DNA of 41,400 nt from CAYNMC01 sp964398365 (lineage in GTDB: Bacteria > Patescibacteriota > Microgenomatia > UBA1400 > CAYNMC01): NCBI GenBank assembly GCA_964398365.1, contig CAYNMC010000030.1, positions 1 through 41,400 of the forward strand, given 5' to 3'. How positions within the stretch are numbered: the stretch's first letter is position 1; each line of letters begins with the position of its first letter. A model generated the notes under the pieces. That model worked only from the letters and a program-made list of their open reading frames with translations, ran no database searches and was not told the origin of the DNA. Positions 14,777 through 22,678 of this stretch are shown piece by piece. Made by a program: the position numbers and the translations under genes.

Positions 14777-15358
14777 TTAATCCCGACGAATTGTTTCGCC
14801 GCTCTCCTGATCATAACACTCGGGCACCATCGTTACCGGAAAATTATAACCCTCAATCCTCTCGCAGACAACCGGACCATCACCCTCGGCCACTACCTGC
14901 CATGTTGAACCCAGCTTCGCCGCCAGCCACCAACCTTTGTCTGTCTCATCAGTAAAAGCAAAGCTGCCGCTGGCGTAATCACCGTTTTTCTGGTTAATTT
15001 CAAGGGTAAGTTCTGCTGGCGGCCGTCCGGATTTCCGGGCCAAAGCCTCTTTAATCATTTCCTGATCACGGCTTTCAGCCGTCGCCGAAGCCTCACTTCC
15101 GAAACTGGCAAAATTTAACTCTGCCGAAAGACTGGCTTCAACGTTCTCAAAGGCTTCCTCTCTAGCAGTGTCGGGCAAGTTTGGCCGATTGGGATTGTTT
15201 CTTGATAGGCTACAGGCAGACAAAAAACAGACGGCAAAAATCAAACCAATCAGCCTGATTTTTACCTTCCTTATTTTTAAAAGCCACGAAAGCCTTTCTT
15301 CTCTTAAGGCGGACCGGCTTAAAACCTGAATCGTTCGCCAAACTCTCAATTTAGCCAT
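14777..15358 (-). CDS. Lipoprotein of unknown function
   Basis: The frame covers 193 residues. A lipobox LSAC follows the hydrophobic stretch IRLIGLIFAVCFLSAC at about residues 35-50, so the mature protein would start at Cys50. The 30 residues in front are longer than a normal signal peptide. The true start may be internal; an AGGAAGG lies near the Lys-Val-Lys stretch, but no ATG/GTG/TTG stands there. The mature part has an Asp/Glu-rich helix and a C-terminal region of about 90 residues (DKGWWLAAKLGSTWQVVAEG; MVPECYDQESGE) resembling short uncharacterised extracellular domains of this bacterial group. Function unknown; it is probably cotranscribed with the methyltransferase-like gene. Confidence 0.75.
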   Translation of the reverse strand: MAKLRVWRTIQVLSRSALREERLSWLLKIRKVKIRLIGLIFAVCFLSACSLSRNNPNRPNLPDTAREEAFENVEASLSAELNFASFGSEASATAESRDQEMIKEALARKSGRPPAELTLEINQKNGDYASGSFAFTDETDKGWWLAAKLGSTWQVVAEGDGPVVCERIEGYNFPVTMVPECYDQESGETIRRD

Positions 15359-15399
15359 AAAAGCAAAGTTTTTCCATTTTTATCTTCCAAATTTATTCT

Positions 15400-15974
15400 G
15401 TTTAAGCTTAGCTTCCCGCTTTTTTCCCAAGCCATTTCCTTATTCTGTTTTCAAGTTTATCTTTAAAACTTTTTCCCAAAAATATTTCTCTCACTTATTT
15501 TCAAGTTTATTTTGTAGCCTTCAACTTATCTTTCAGCCACTTTTCCCACTTTCCTCTCAAAATTTCTCTCGGGTTTTCTTCCTGATTTTTCTTCCTCATT
15601 CTTTTCTCGAACTTTCCCCATAAGCCTTTCCATCAAGTTTTCTATCCAGTTTCTTGTTTCACTTTTTCTTCCTAATCTTTCCCTCCAAACTCTTTTCTCA
15701 TTTTCTTCTCCAAATTTCTAGTCTCTTTTCCTAAACTCTTTTTCTAATTTCTTCTCTCTCCATTCTCTTTGTCACGCTTTCTTTTTCCAGCTTCTCTTCC
15801 CAAAATTTCCTCTCCAGGCTCTTCCCGGGCTTTTCTCCCTAAACCTTCCTCCCAAAATCTCCCCTCGGGTTTTCCTCCTTAAACTTTCTTCCTAAACTCT
15901 CTTCCCGGTCTTGTTTTTTTCTTTCTAGACTTACTCCTCCGCCCCTTCCTCCTCATCCTTTTCTCTAATCAAAA
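15400..15974 (+). other. Polypyrimidine tract of about 570 bp
   Basis: The plus strand is dominated by short C/T words (TTTTCTTCC, CTCTTTTCC) with repeated near-copies of AAACTCTTTTCC-like units. No gene is supported on either strand. It fills the space between the lipoprotein start and the wecG end, and it ends at the GCGATCGC palindrome, as does the tract at 11330-11560. On the minus strand it would be a purine-rich leader of the lipoprotein mRNA. Confidence 0.75.
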
Positions 15975-16010
15975 CATCACAAAATCTTGCGATCGCAAAA
16001 ATTTGTGATG
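15975..16010. repeat. GCGATCGC-centred palindrome, copy 2, overlapping the wecG stop
   Basis: 36 bp with 16 of 18 positions paired. It is followed by six T residues on the plus strand. The last residues of the upstream minus-strand gene (CDRKIL) and its TGA are encoded inside the palindrome. Confidence 0.9.
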
Positions 16011-16843
16011 TTTTTTCTTTTAGGGTTTGGCCTTCGGGGGTCTGTCTTAATTTTCTTTTCCCATGAAGCTCGAAAATTTTGCTGGCTTAAAAGCAACCAA
16101 AGGAACTTAAAAAGCGCCATTTGTCTCTTAATTCGCCAAGGTTCATGGAGTAAACGCCAAAACCACTCCAATCCCCAGTTTCTTAACCATACCGGCGCCC
16201 GCCTCACTCTGCCGGCTAAATAATCAAAGGCGCCACCAACACCCATAACCACGTTTACCCTTAAAAAGGAAAGATTGCTGGTCAGCCACTTTTCCTGCCA
16301 AGGCGCCCCATAAGCCACAAAAAGCAGGTGCGGCCGAAAGGCATTAATTTTCTCAATCACCCTTTCTCTTTCCTCAGGAGTTTCCAAAGCAATCCTTTTG
16401 CTTCCCTCTTCGGCGACAATTTTAAGTTTATGGTTGTTTGTCTTTAACTTCTTTGCCGCTAAGGCGGCACTCTTGTTTCTACCTCCCAGCAACATCACCC
16501 GCCAACCTCGTTTACTGGCCAGATGACAGAGAGCTATCATCAAATCAACGCCGGTAAGCCGTTGCAGTCTTTGGGCAGCTTGCCGCTCACTCCTGGTTTT
16601 AAACCATTTTGCCGCCCAGAGTAAACCAACACCGTCGCAAATGGCCAGATCGGCGCGATTTAAAATTTGCTTAAATTCAAGGTCATCTTGAGCCAAAACA
16701 ACCTGTTCGGGATTAGGTGTAGTAATTTGACATACTTTGTTATATTTTATTTGCTCCGAAACCCAATTTAGCACCTGTGTCAAAGTGGGAAAATCAACTT
16801 TAATCCCCAAAATTTTAAAGCTTGGCCAATTTTTAACGCTCAT
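15977..16843 (-). CDS. WecG/TagA/CpsF family glycosyltransferase
   Basis: The 288-residue product matches glycosyltransferase family 26. It begins ILGIKVDFPTLTQVLNWV and has the signatures TPNPEQVVLAQ, LAICDGVGLLWAAKWF, RLTGVDLM, LLGG and the C-terminal PHLLFVAYGAPWQEKWL with GVGGAFDYLAG and RRAPVWLRNWGLEW. Such enzymes add ManNAc(A) or a similar sugar to a lipid-linked GlcNAc in teichoic-acid, polysaccharide or S-layer-linked glycan synthesis at the inner membrane face. The C-terminus is extended into the palindrome and may include about 10 non-family residues. No other glycan genes are adjacent. The exact sugar cannot be told. Confidence 0.93.
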   Translation of the reverse strand: MSVKNWPSFKILGIKVDFPTLTQVLNWVSEQIKYNKVCQITTPNPEQVVLAQDDLEFKQILNRADLAICDGVGLLWAAKWFKTRSERQAAQRLQRLTGVDLMIALCHLASKRGWRVMLLGGRNKSAALAAKKLKTNNHKLKIVAEEGSKRIALETPEERERVIEKINAFRPHLLFVAYGAPWQEKWLTSNLSFLRVNVVMGVGGAFDYLAGRVRRAPVWLRNWGLEWFWRLLHEPWRIKRQMALFKFLWLLLSQQNFRASWEKKIKTDPRRPNPKRKNITNFCDRKIL

Positions 16844-17157
16844 TTTTATCTAAAGTCTTTAGCACTCTCTATTTAAGACTGCTATTTTAAACTTATTTCA
16901 TAAATTATAGCTACAAATAAGCATTTTTTTAAATTTTTTCTCTAATCGATTTAACTAAAAAGTCTCACCATTGCTTTCAAAGCTTTTTAAAGCCAACCAT
17001 TCTTAATATTATAAGATATATAAATTTATAAATAATTTTCTTAATTTTAATTTTCAGAGCAATTTTTATACTCTCGGCTTTTATATCTTTTATTTCTTCG
17101 TTTTTTGCTTATTTTTAAGCTGCAAATTAGCTGTCAGAAATTTTTCTTATATGTTTT
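16844..17157. other. AT-rich intergenic region
   Basis: 314 bases of strongly AT-rich DNA between two minus-strand genes. I see no frame, tRNA or clear hairpin terminator; it must hold the wecG promoter near its right-hand gene boundary, but no convincing -35/-10 pair stands out. Confidence 0.5.
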
Positions 17158-17952
17158 TCATTTTTTTTCTTGATTTTCTAAAATTGTCAGGTATTTTCCA
17201 ATAAGCCGAAAACCAGGTCGGAAAAGCTTCTTGGCCGTGGCGGTGTATAAAGGGCAAACTAACTCTTTTCCTTCCTGGCCGTTGGGCAAAATTACCGGAC
17301 CGCCGGTATACCAACGACCAAGATGTCTCAACCAATGGAGAGTCTGCCGCCGCTTGCGAGGCTCAACAAGTAACTGGGGGAAAATTTTTAAAAAGGCTTT
17401 TTTACTGACAATCTCATCTTCTATTTGCGGCGTTTGAATAGTGCGACTGTAATTAAGCACCATCAACATGCCTTGATAGGAAAAACCATCACCCCGATCA
17501 GCATCCTGCAAGAGACGCGTCACCAGGTTTTCCGGGTGAGCCGGCGTAGGCTGATTATGTTCCCTGACCGCCTGCAGAACCAAAGCGAGTTCCTTAAAAT
17601 CCTCCTTTTGCTCTTCCAAGCCCAGTTTTTTTAAAATCTCTGCCGCCATCTTGGCTGAGGCAAAGGCATGATTAAATTTGCCGCCCCAAAAACTGGGTTT
17701 ATCCTCAAGCGTCCGGCCCAAGTCATGCAGCCAAGCGGAAAGTTCAACCAGAAAGGCAAATTTCTGACGCGGCATTGCCATCAAGCGGGCAAGCCTTGCC
17801 GCTTCTGCCTTTAAAAGCCGCCGGGCGTTAGCCACGACTCTTTGGGTATGATTAAAACTGTGAACCCAAAGATGTGGTCTTTTGGGCACGGCCGCAAAAA
17901 TCTCAAAAACTGCCTTGTAAACCTCTTTTAGGATTTTTGAATATGAAGCCAT
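17158..17952 (-). CDS. HD-domain metal-dependent phosphohydrolase
   Basis: From the ATG at 17952 the product is 264 residues; an upstream in-frame start at 17976 is possible. The HD-domain metal ligands are visible in order: His in HSFNHTQRV, the HD pair in AWLHDLGR, a His in FNHAFASA, the His of VREHNQP and the Asp in QDADRGD. HD enzymes hydrolyse phosphate esters of nucleotides or related substrates; this one has no RelA, GGDEF or tRNA-nucleotidyltransferase domain that would narrow the substrate. It stands alone upstream of an AT-rich region, about 80 bases after mreB, on the same strand. Confidence 0.87.
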   Translation of the reverse strand: MASYSKILKEVYKAVFEIFAAVPKRPHLWVHSFNHTQRVVANARRLLKAEAARLARLMAMPRQKFAFLVELSAWLHDLGRTLEDKPSFWGGKFNHAFASAKMAAEILKKLGLEEQKEDFKELALVLQAVREHNQPTPAHPENLVTRLLQDADRGDGFSYQGMLMVLNYSRTIQTPQIEDEIVSKKAFLKIFPQLLVEPRKRRQTLHWLRHLGRWYTGGPVILPNGQEGKELVCPLYTATAKKLFRPGFRLIGKYLTILENQEKK

Positions 17953-18031
17953 TTTTAAAGTTTGGGACCAAAGCAAAATAACTTTAAATCAACTCATTGA
18001 GTTTACCTTGAAAGTTTTAGCGCCCCTCTCT

Positions 18032-19036
18032 TTATCTTCGGCTAAAACTGCGCTGGTAAGCCTCCATGTTCTCCAGCACCATACCGATTCCCTTGATTAC
18101 CGCTAGCATTGGCTCCTCGGCAACATGACAGGCCACCCCTGTTTCTTCGGTTAAAAGTTTATCTAAATTGCGCAGTAAAGCGGTACCGCCGGTTAAAACA
18201 ATTCCCCTATCAATAATATCCGAGGCCAGTTCTGGCGGTACTTCCTCTAAAACCGATTTTACCAGACCGGTGAGGGCCGATAAAGGACTACGCAAGGCTT
18301 CAGCCACATCATTGGTAGAAACCTCCAGTTGACGGGGCAAACCGCTGATGGTATCCCGGCCCTTAACGATCATCTTTTTATTTTCTTTGACTTTTATGGC
18401 AGAACCTAGAAGGATTTTGAGTTCCTCAGCCGTGGTTTCACCAATTAAAAGACCTTCTTTCTTGCGGATATATGAGGTAATGGCATCATCAAGCTTGTTG
18501 CCGGCCACTCGCAGACTGCGGCTGACGACCACGCCGCTTAGAGAAATCACCGTGGCTTCGGCCGCCCCTCCGCCAATGTCTACAATCATGTTGCCGGAGG
18601 GTTCCTCAATGGGAATGCCCACCCCGATTGCCGCCGCCAACGGTTCGGAAATCACATAAACGTTGCGGGCACCCGCAGAAAGTGTTGCATCTTCAACCGC
18701 TCTTTTTTCTACTTGGGTACAGCCTGCAGGAATACAAATCATCACTTCGGGTTTGAAGAAAAAGGAACGACCACAAACTCTTTTGATAAAATAGCGCAAC
18801 ATGGCCTCGGTAACCACATAGTCGGCAATCACCCCCTCGCGCATTGGCCTTGAAGCGGTAATATCTCCTGGGGTACGGCCAAGCATTTCTTTGGCGCTGT
18901 TACCCACGGCCACCACTCGCCGGTCATCCAAAGAAACCGCTACCACTGAAGGTTCGTTTAAAACCACGCCTTTGCCTTGAAGATAAACCAAAGAATTGGC
19001 CGTTCCCAAATCAATTCCCAATCGTTTAAAAAGCAT
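18032..19036 (-). CDS. mreB: Rod-shape-determining protein MreB
   Basis: The product is 334 residues from the ATG at 19036. It has the actin-like phosphate-1 motif LGIDLGTANSLVYLQGKGVV, the connecting motifs PEVMICIPAG and ARNVYVISEPLAAAIG, phosphate-2 NMIVDIGGGAAEATVIS and adenosine motif IVLTGGTALLRNLDKLL. It forms membrane-bound filaments that guide cell-wall synthesis. No mreC, mreD or rodA follows. The start at 19063 is rejected, because a TATAAT lies between it and 19036, and family members begin just before this LGIDLG. Confidence 0.97.
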   Translation of the reverse strand: MLFKRLGIDLGTANSLVYLQGKGVVLNEPSVVAVSLDDRRVVAVGNSAKEMLGRTPGDITASRPMREGVIADYVVTEAMLRYFIKRVCGRSFFFKPEVMICIPAGCTQVEKRAVEDATLSAGARNVYVISEPLAAAIGVGIPIEEPSGNMIVDIGGGAAEATVISLSGVVVSRSLRVAGNKLDDAITSYIRKKEGLLIGETTAEELKILLGSAIKVKENKKMIVKGRDTISGLPRQLEVSTNDVAEALRSPLSALTGLVKSVLEEVPPELASDIIDRGIVLTGGTALLRNLDKLLTEETGVACHVAEEPMLAVIKGIGMVLENMEAYQRSFSRR

Positions 19037-19042
19037 AAGCTT

Positions 19043-19126
19043 ATTATAAATCGCCAAACGCAAAACTCAAAACTCAATCTCAAAGCTAAGTTTAAATTTG
19101 AGGATTGACGAATTCCGTTCTATAAT
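19043..19126. promoter_or_regulatory. Divergent leaderless promoters of mreB and the PEGA-domain gene
   Basis: Minus strand: TTGAGT (19065-19070), 16 bp, TATAAT (19043-19048), then 6 bases to the mreB ATG. Plus strand: TTGAGG (19098-19103), 17 bp, TATAAT (19121-19126), then 6 bases to the ATG at 19133. The two -35 boxes are 27 bp apart, so polymerases could interfere. Confidence 0.75.
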
Positions 19127-19132
19127 AGGTTC

Positions 19133-20419
19133 ATGTTTCCCAAAGGTTTTTTGTTGACAGTAGCCACGGCCATCTTCTTGGCAACCACCACAACCCTGAT
19201 AATTTTCTGGGCCCGCGGCTACCGGCCAGATTTTCAAGAAAAAACCTTAAAAGGCACCGGGCTTTTGGTAGTTAACTCCTTGCCCACCGGCGCCCAGGTT
19301 TATCTTAACGAACGCTTAACCACCGCCACCAACAATACCTTAAATCTAATTCCCGGCGACTATCAGGTAAAAATCGTCAAAGACGGCTATCTGCCTTGGG
19401 AGAAAACCCTCAAGCTTCAAAAAGAACTCGTCACCCAAGCCAACGCCCTGCTCTTGCCGGTAGCCCCTTCACTGGAAGCTCTCACCTTTACAGGCATCGT
19501 TAAAGCCGTACCTTCGCCTGATGGTCAAAAAATTGCTTTTACGACGGCTTCAGCCTCAGCCGAAGCCAAAAACGGCCTTTATATCTTAAGACTTTCTGGC
19601 GGCCCTTTTTCTTTCCGGCCGGAAACCCAGCAAATTGGTTCTCAGCTTGGTTTTGATTTTCTGGATGCCGATTTTCTTTGGTCGCCCAACTCCTCACAAA
19701 TCCTCGCCTACCGTCAGAATGAAGATGGAGAGATTTTTCAGGCAGTGCTTTTGGAAACCGACCGCCTCAATAACTTACCCTATTCCGATCAAACCGGACT
19801 CTTACCTCTCATGTTGGGTGATTGGCAACAAGAAGTAACAGAAGTAACTGTCGCCAATCTGGAAAAATTACCCGAGAAACTAAAAGTAGTTCTGAAAACC
19901 AATGCCGATGGCCTCTATTGGTCGCCGAACAAAGAAAAAATTTTATACACGGCCACGGCTTCAGCGGCTCTTCCCGATGAACTCCTACCACCGCTGCCTG
20001 CCTCAAACACCCAGCCGCAAAACCGGAAACTCGAACCCGGAAAAATTTATGTTTACGATCTTAAGGAGGATAAGAACTTTGCCGTCGGTGAGTTTAACCG
20101 AGATAAAATTCCGCCTTTGCCCGACAAACAACCACTTTTAGCCCAGATCAAACGTTTAAACAATTCCTATTCGCCAGTTTTTTCTCAACCATTTCAATGG
20201 TATCCTGACTCCCAACACTTGCTTATTTCTCAAGAAAACAAAATTCTTATCGAGGAATATGACCATACTAACCAAACCACGGTTTATACCGGCCCCTTGA
20301 AAAATTTGGTTGATAATTTTGCCTTTGTCTTTCCTTGGCCCGATGGCAGTAAATTGGTTATCCTCACTTCGCTCAACAAAGATCAGCCGGTAAATCTCTA
20401 CGGCATCAAGATAAAATAG
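19133..20419 (+). CDS. Membrane-anchored PEGA-domain protein with propeller-like region
   Basis: The 428-residue product has one N-terminal helix (about 5-27). A PEGA domain follows (about 42-95: LLVVNSLPTGAQVYLNE, PGDYQVKIVKDGYLPWEK). The rest is a region with WD40/TolB-like repeats (VPSPDGQKIAF; FLWSPNSSQILAYRQ; LYWSPNKEKILYT; QWYPDSQHLLIS). The long part is extracellular. PEGA domains occur in surface and S-layer-linked proteins; the propeller could bind peptides or glycans. It is divergent from mreB, with which it may share regulation linked to the cell envelope. Function is otherwise unknown. Confidence 0.88.
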   Translation: MFPKGFLLTVATAIFLATTTTLIIFWARGYRPDFQEKTLKGTGLLVVNSLPTGAQVYLNERLTTATNNTLNLIPGDYQVKIVKDGYLPWEKTLKLQKELVTQANALLLPVAPSLEALTFTGIVKAVPSPDGQKIAFTTASASAEAKNGLYILRLSGGPFSFRPETQQIGSQLGFDFLDADFLWSPNSSQILAYRQNEDGEIFQAVLLETDRLNNLPYSDQTGLLPLMLGDWQQEVTEVTVANLEKLPEKLKVVLKTNADGLYWSPNKEKILYTATASAALPDELLPPLPASNTQPQNRKLEPGKIYVYDLKEDKNFAVGEFNRDKIPPLPDKQPLLAQIKRLNNSYSPVFSQPFQWYPDSQHLLISQENKILIEEYDHTNQTTVYTGPLKNLVDNFAFVFPWPDGSKLVILTSLNKDQPVNLYGIKIK

Positions 20420-20511
20420 TGCCCTTTTTGGAAAATAAGCATGCTTTTCAGTTTTTTCGCTCGGGCAGGAAAAGACTTTTATCTTGCCTTTCGAGGCAAA
20501 TACGGTATCTG

Positions 20512-21522
20512 TCACTCTCTTTTTTCTTTTGGTTCTTCTATATAATATCTAATGGTAGCGGGTTCTCTCTTCGGCAAACTGATTTTCGATTTAGCCACTC
20601 TGTGGACAGAAACTTTAGGTCTTTTTTGTTTCTTATCGTGCGAGGCTAAAATAGCGTATTTTGCTGGCGATACCTTTCGCAACCTTTCTGGTTCAAAAAT
20701 ATAGGCAACTAGACTTTCACAAATATCTTCCTCAGGTTTTTGTTGGGCATAGTTTGTAATACACTGCTCTGGTTGAAGAGGATACTGTCCCTGTGGACTC
20801 ATTTCGCCAGTTTTTTTATTAAACCAGCGATTTTCACCATTCTGGGCCTTTCTTATTTCCCATTCTTCTTGATTGTCAAAACAATAACTCCACGGGAACT
20901 TCTTCCTCCAATCATCTTCAAATTGAGCCTGAATTAAATGTCCGGTTTCATGAACCAGCGTTCCTTCAAAATTGGAAGCTTTTGGTAGGCGGTGCGGAAA
21001 GGTTGCCATGCCTCTGGGCATAATGATTACTGCTTGTTGTTCTCTTGCCACTTTTCCGTTGGTTGGATAAAGCTCATCATCTCCCAGTAAGCTCGTCGGT
21101 TGGACATTATCTATTAATATCCATCTAATTTTCTCTAAAAACTCAGGAAATCTTGCTGCCAACTCTTGGAAAACCTTTACCGTGCTGTCAACGTGTTTAT
21201 CAGAAAAAGGTTTTTCCGTATTAAAATTATAAACCGTTATCGACCTGCCATTAATTGTAAGTTCTATTTGCTCGGCTGGTAGTCCTTTCTTTAACCAATA
21301 TTCTGTTGTGTACCATTGTTTTGCTTCATGTTGCTTTTTTACCGACTCAATAATCTCTTCATCTGTTCTTGGTGGATTTTCTTGATTTTCGAAGTAAACA
21401 GGATAAACCCGCCATTCTCTGTATTGCCCTTCCTCAGGGTTTTGCACACGCACATAGGTGAAGGGCAATTCTGGTAAATCTTTTTTTACCGACTCGAGGG
21501 CCGTTGCTTGTTTTTCTTTCAC
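20512..21522 (-). CDS. HExxH protein, putative zinc metallopeptidase
   Basis: The 336-residue product starts with GTG at 21522. It carries GTLVHETGHLIQAQ (His191, Glu192, His195), with a possible third ligand Glu269 in EEDICESLVAYIFEP. This spacing fits gluzincin-type metallopeptidases. There is no signal peptide or membrane helix, so it is predicted to be cytoplasmic. The C-terminal 40 residues are very Lys/Arg-rich. The region before the motif (140-180) includes IIMPRGMATFPHRLP. I do not recognise a named family; it could resemble toxin-type or anti-sigma-processing zincins, but no partner gene is adjacent. Confidence 0.75.
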   Translation of the reverse strand: MKEKQATALESVKKDLPELPFTYVRVQNPEEGQYREWRVYPVYFENQENPPRTDEEIIESVKKQHEAKQWYTTEYWLKKGLPAEQIELTINGRSITVYNFNTEKPFSDKHVDSTVKVFQELAARFPEFLEKIRWILIDNVQPTSLLGDDELYPTNGKVAREQQAVIIMPRGMATFPHRLPKASNFEGTLVHETGHLIQAQFEDDWRKKFPWSYCFDNQEEWEIRKAQNGENRWFNKKTGEMSPQGQYPLQPEQCITNYAQQKPEEDICESLVAYIFEPERLRKVSPAKYAILASHDKKQKRPKVSVHRVAKSKISLPKREPATIRYYIEEPKEKRE

Positions 21523-21757
21523 TTCTGTAATAAAGCTAATTTTTTACTAAATTAATTCACACTTTAACCTTAATTATAATTGCAAAAATCTTCACCGCTT
21601 TCCCTTGAAAAACCCGTTTGGTAAAAATCTCTTCGTTATCTTCCCTGAAATTTTTAAAACTGTCTTTTTCAGAAACGCAAGTAACTAATAACCACCGGCC
21701 TGCTCTCAGGATTGGCTAGCCAACCCACTTCCCATAAATTTACCATTTCCCAAATGG

Positions 21758-21829
21758 TGCCCCTACCAGGAATCGAACCTGGATCGGCGGTTTAGGAAAC
21801 CGCTGCTCTGTCCGTTGAGCTATAGGGGC
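21758..21829 (-). tRNA. tRNA-Arg (anticodon CCU)
   Basis: A 72-nt cloverleaf. Acceptor stem GCCCCTA/TAGGGGC with discriminator A, D-arm AGCTCAACGGACAGAGC, anticodon stem GCGGT/ACCGC around loop TTCCTAA, T-arm with GGTTCGATTCC. The anticodon CCT reads AGG. CCA is not encoded. Confidence 0.95.
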
Positions 21830-21882
21830 TAACTTAGCTTAATTTTAGCGCAATTCTTCTTTTAAATAAATTCCTTAATTTC

Positions 21883-21921
21883 TCTTGAAAAAACCGAAAA
21901 ATATCCGCTCCCGGAGCGGAA
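21883..21921 (+). repeat. 39-bp dispersed repeat with GC hairpin, copy 2
   Basis: Second copy of the repeat at 13398-13437, with one A fewer and a perfect hairpin TCCGCTC-CCG-GAGCGGA. It sits between the divergent tRNA-Arg and tRNA-Pro genes, where their promoters should be. Regions 21523-21757 and 21922-21969 hold no gene that I can see. Confidence 0.85.
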
Positions 21922-21969
21922 AGAGTTTTTAATTGTATTTTAAAGTCAAAAGCCTTAAAATAAAGGCAG

Positions 21970-22042
21970 CGGAGAGTGGCGCAGTTGGTAGCGCGCACGG
22001 TTCGGGACCGTGAGGTCCCGGGTTCGAATCCCGGCTCTCCGA
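21970..22042 (+). tRNA. tRNA-Pro (anticodon CGG)
   Basis: A 73-nt cloverleaf. Acceptor CGGAGAG/CTCTCCG with discriminator A, D-arm GCGCAGTTGGTAGCGC, anticodon stem CACGG/CCGTG with loop TTCGGGA, T-arm CCCGGGTTCGAATCCCGGG-like. Anticodon CGG reads CCG. Confidence 0.95.
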
Positions 22043-22115
22043 CATAAGGCAAATTTGCCGGCTTTTAAATTTTAAGGCTTTTCAGTAAAACCGCCAAAAC
22101 CTTTGCCACTTGTTT

Positions 22116-22139
22116 TTGTCGTTTTTTTTAATTTAAAAT
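22116..22139 (+). promoter_or_regulatory. Probable leaderless promoter of the hydrogenase-like operon
   Basis: A weak TTGTTT -35 box about 18 bp upstream of TAAAAT (22134-22139), which ends 6 bases before the ATG at 22146. The spacer is T-rich. Weaker -35 match than the other leaderless promoters. Confidence 0.45.
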
Positions 22140-22145
22140 AATTTT

Positions 22146-22667
22146 ATGCGGCTTAAAATTTTAGCCATTGATTGGTCAATCAGCCTTAAACTGGAATATT
22201 TAATCTGGTCAACCGCTGCCCTGATCCCCCTCGTTGTGGCCGGACCGCAGTGGCTCACCGGCACCCTCGTCAATCTTTGTCTTTTTGCTGCGGCACCCCG
22301 TCTCAGCACCAAACAACAAGTCCTTTTATCAATAATCCCTAGTCTTTCGGCACTCGCCCACGGACTATTATTTGGTCCCTTTACCCTCTTCTTGGCTTAC
22401 TTTCTACCTTTTATCTGGCTGGGAAACTGGCTGTTGATGCGCATCTTTCTTTTTTGCCAAAATTCTCCCTTTTTTCTTAAAATCCTGCTGCCGGCGGCGT
22501 TGAAAGCGAGTTTGCTTTTTACTGTTGCCAATTTTTATTTTCAGCTTCATTTGGTCCCCAAACTCTTTTTAACAAGTATGGGTCTGATGCAACTGGCCAC
22601 GGCCAGCGCCGGTGGTCTAATTTATATCCTTGCCAATGCTTTTTTAAAGAATAGGAAAGAAAGCTAA
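22146..22667 (+). CDS. Polytopic membrane protein, partner of the H-cluster-like protein
   Basis: The 173-residue product has about four to five transmembrane segments (near 19-34, 38-52, 68-92, 95-106, 120-165). Segments include WSTAALIPLVVAGPQWLTG, FGPFTLFLAYFLPFIWLG and LATASAGGLIYILANAF. It lacks a signal peptide or a recognised transporter motif. The size and helix layout recall small substrate-binding membrane subunits, but I cannot assign one. It precedes the H-cluster-like gene by 11 bases, so both are probably made from one mRNA. A membrane docking or ion/electron coupling role for that protein is an inference from operon position only. Confidence 0.8.
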   Translation: MRLKILAIDWSISLKLEYLIWSTAALIPLVVAGPQWLTGTLVNLCLFAAAPRLSTKQQVLLSIIPSLSALAHGLLFGPFTLFLAYFLPFIWLGNWLLMRIFLFCQNSPFFLKILLPAALKASLLFTVANFYFQLHLVPKLFLTSMGLMQLATASAGGLIYILANAFLKNRKES

Positions 22668-22678
22668 ATAAATTCTTA

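Noticed and set aside
21834..22052. A 72-residue minus-strand frame
   Set aside because: It is antisense to tRNA-Pro and the nearby repeat; its N-terminus is a translated tRNA complement.
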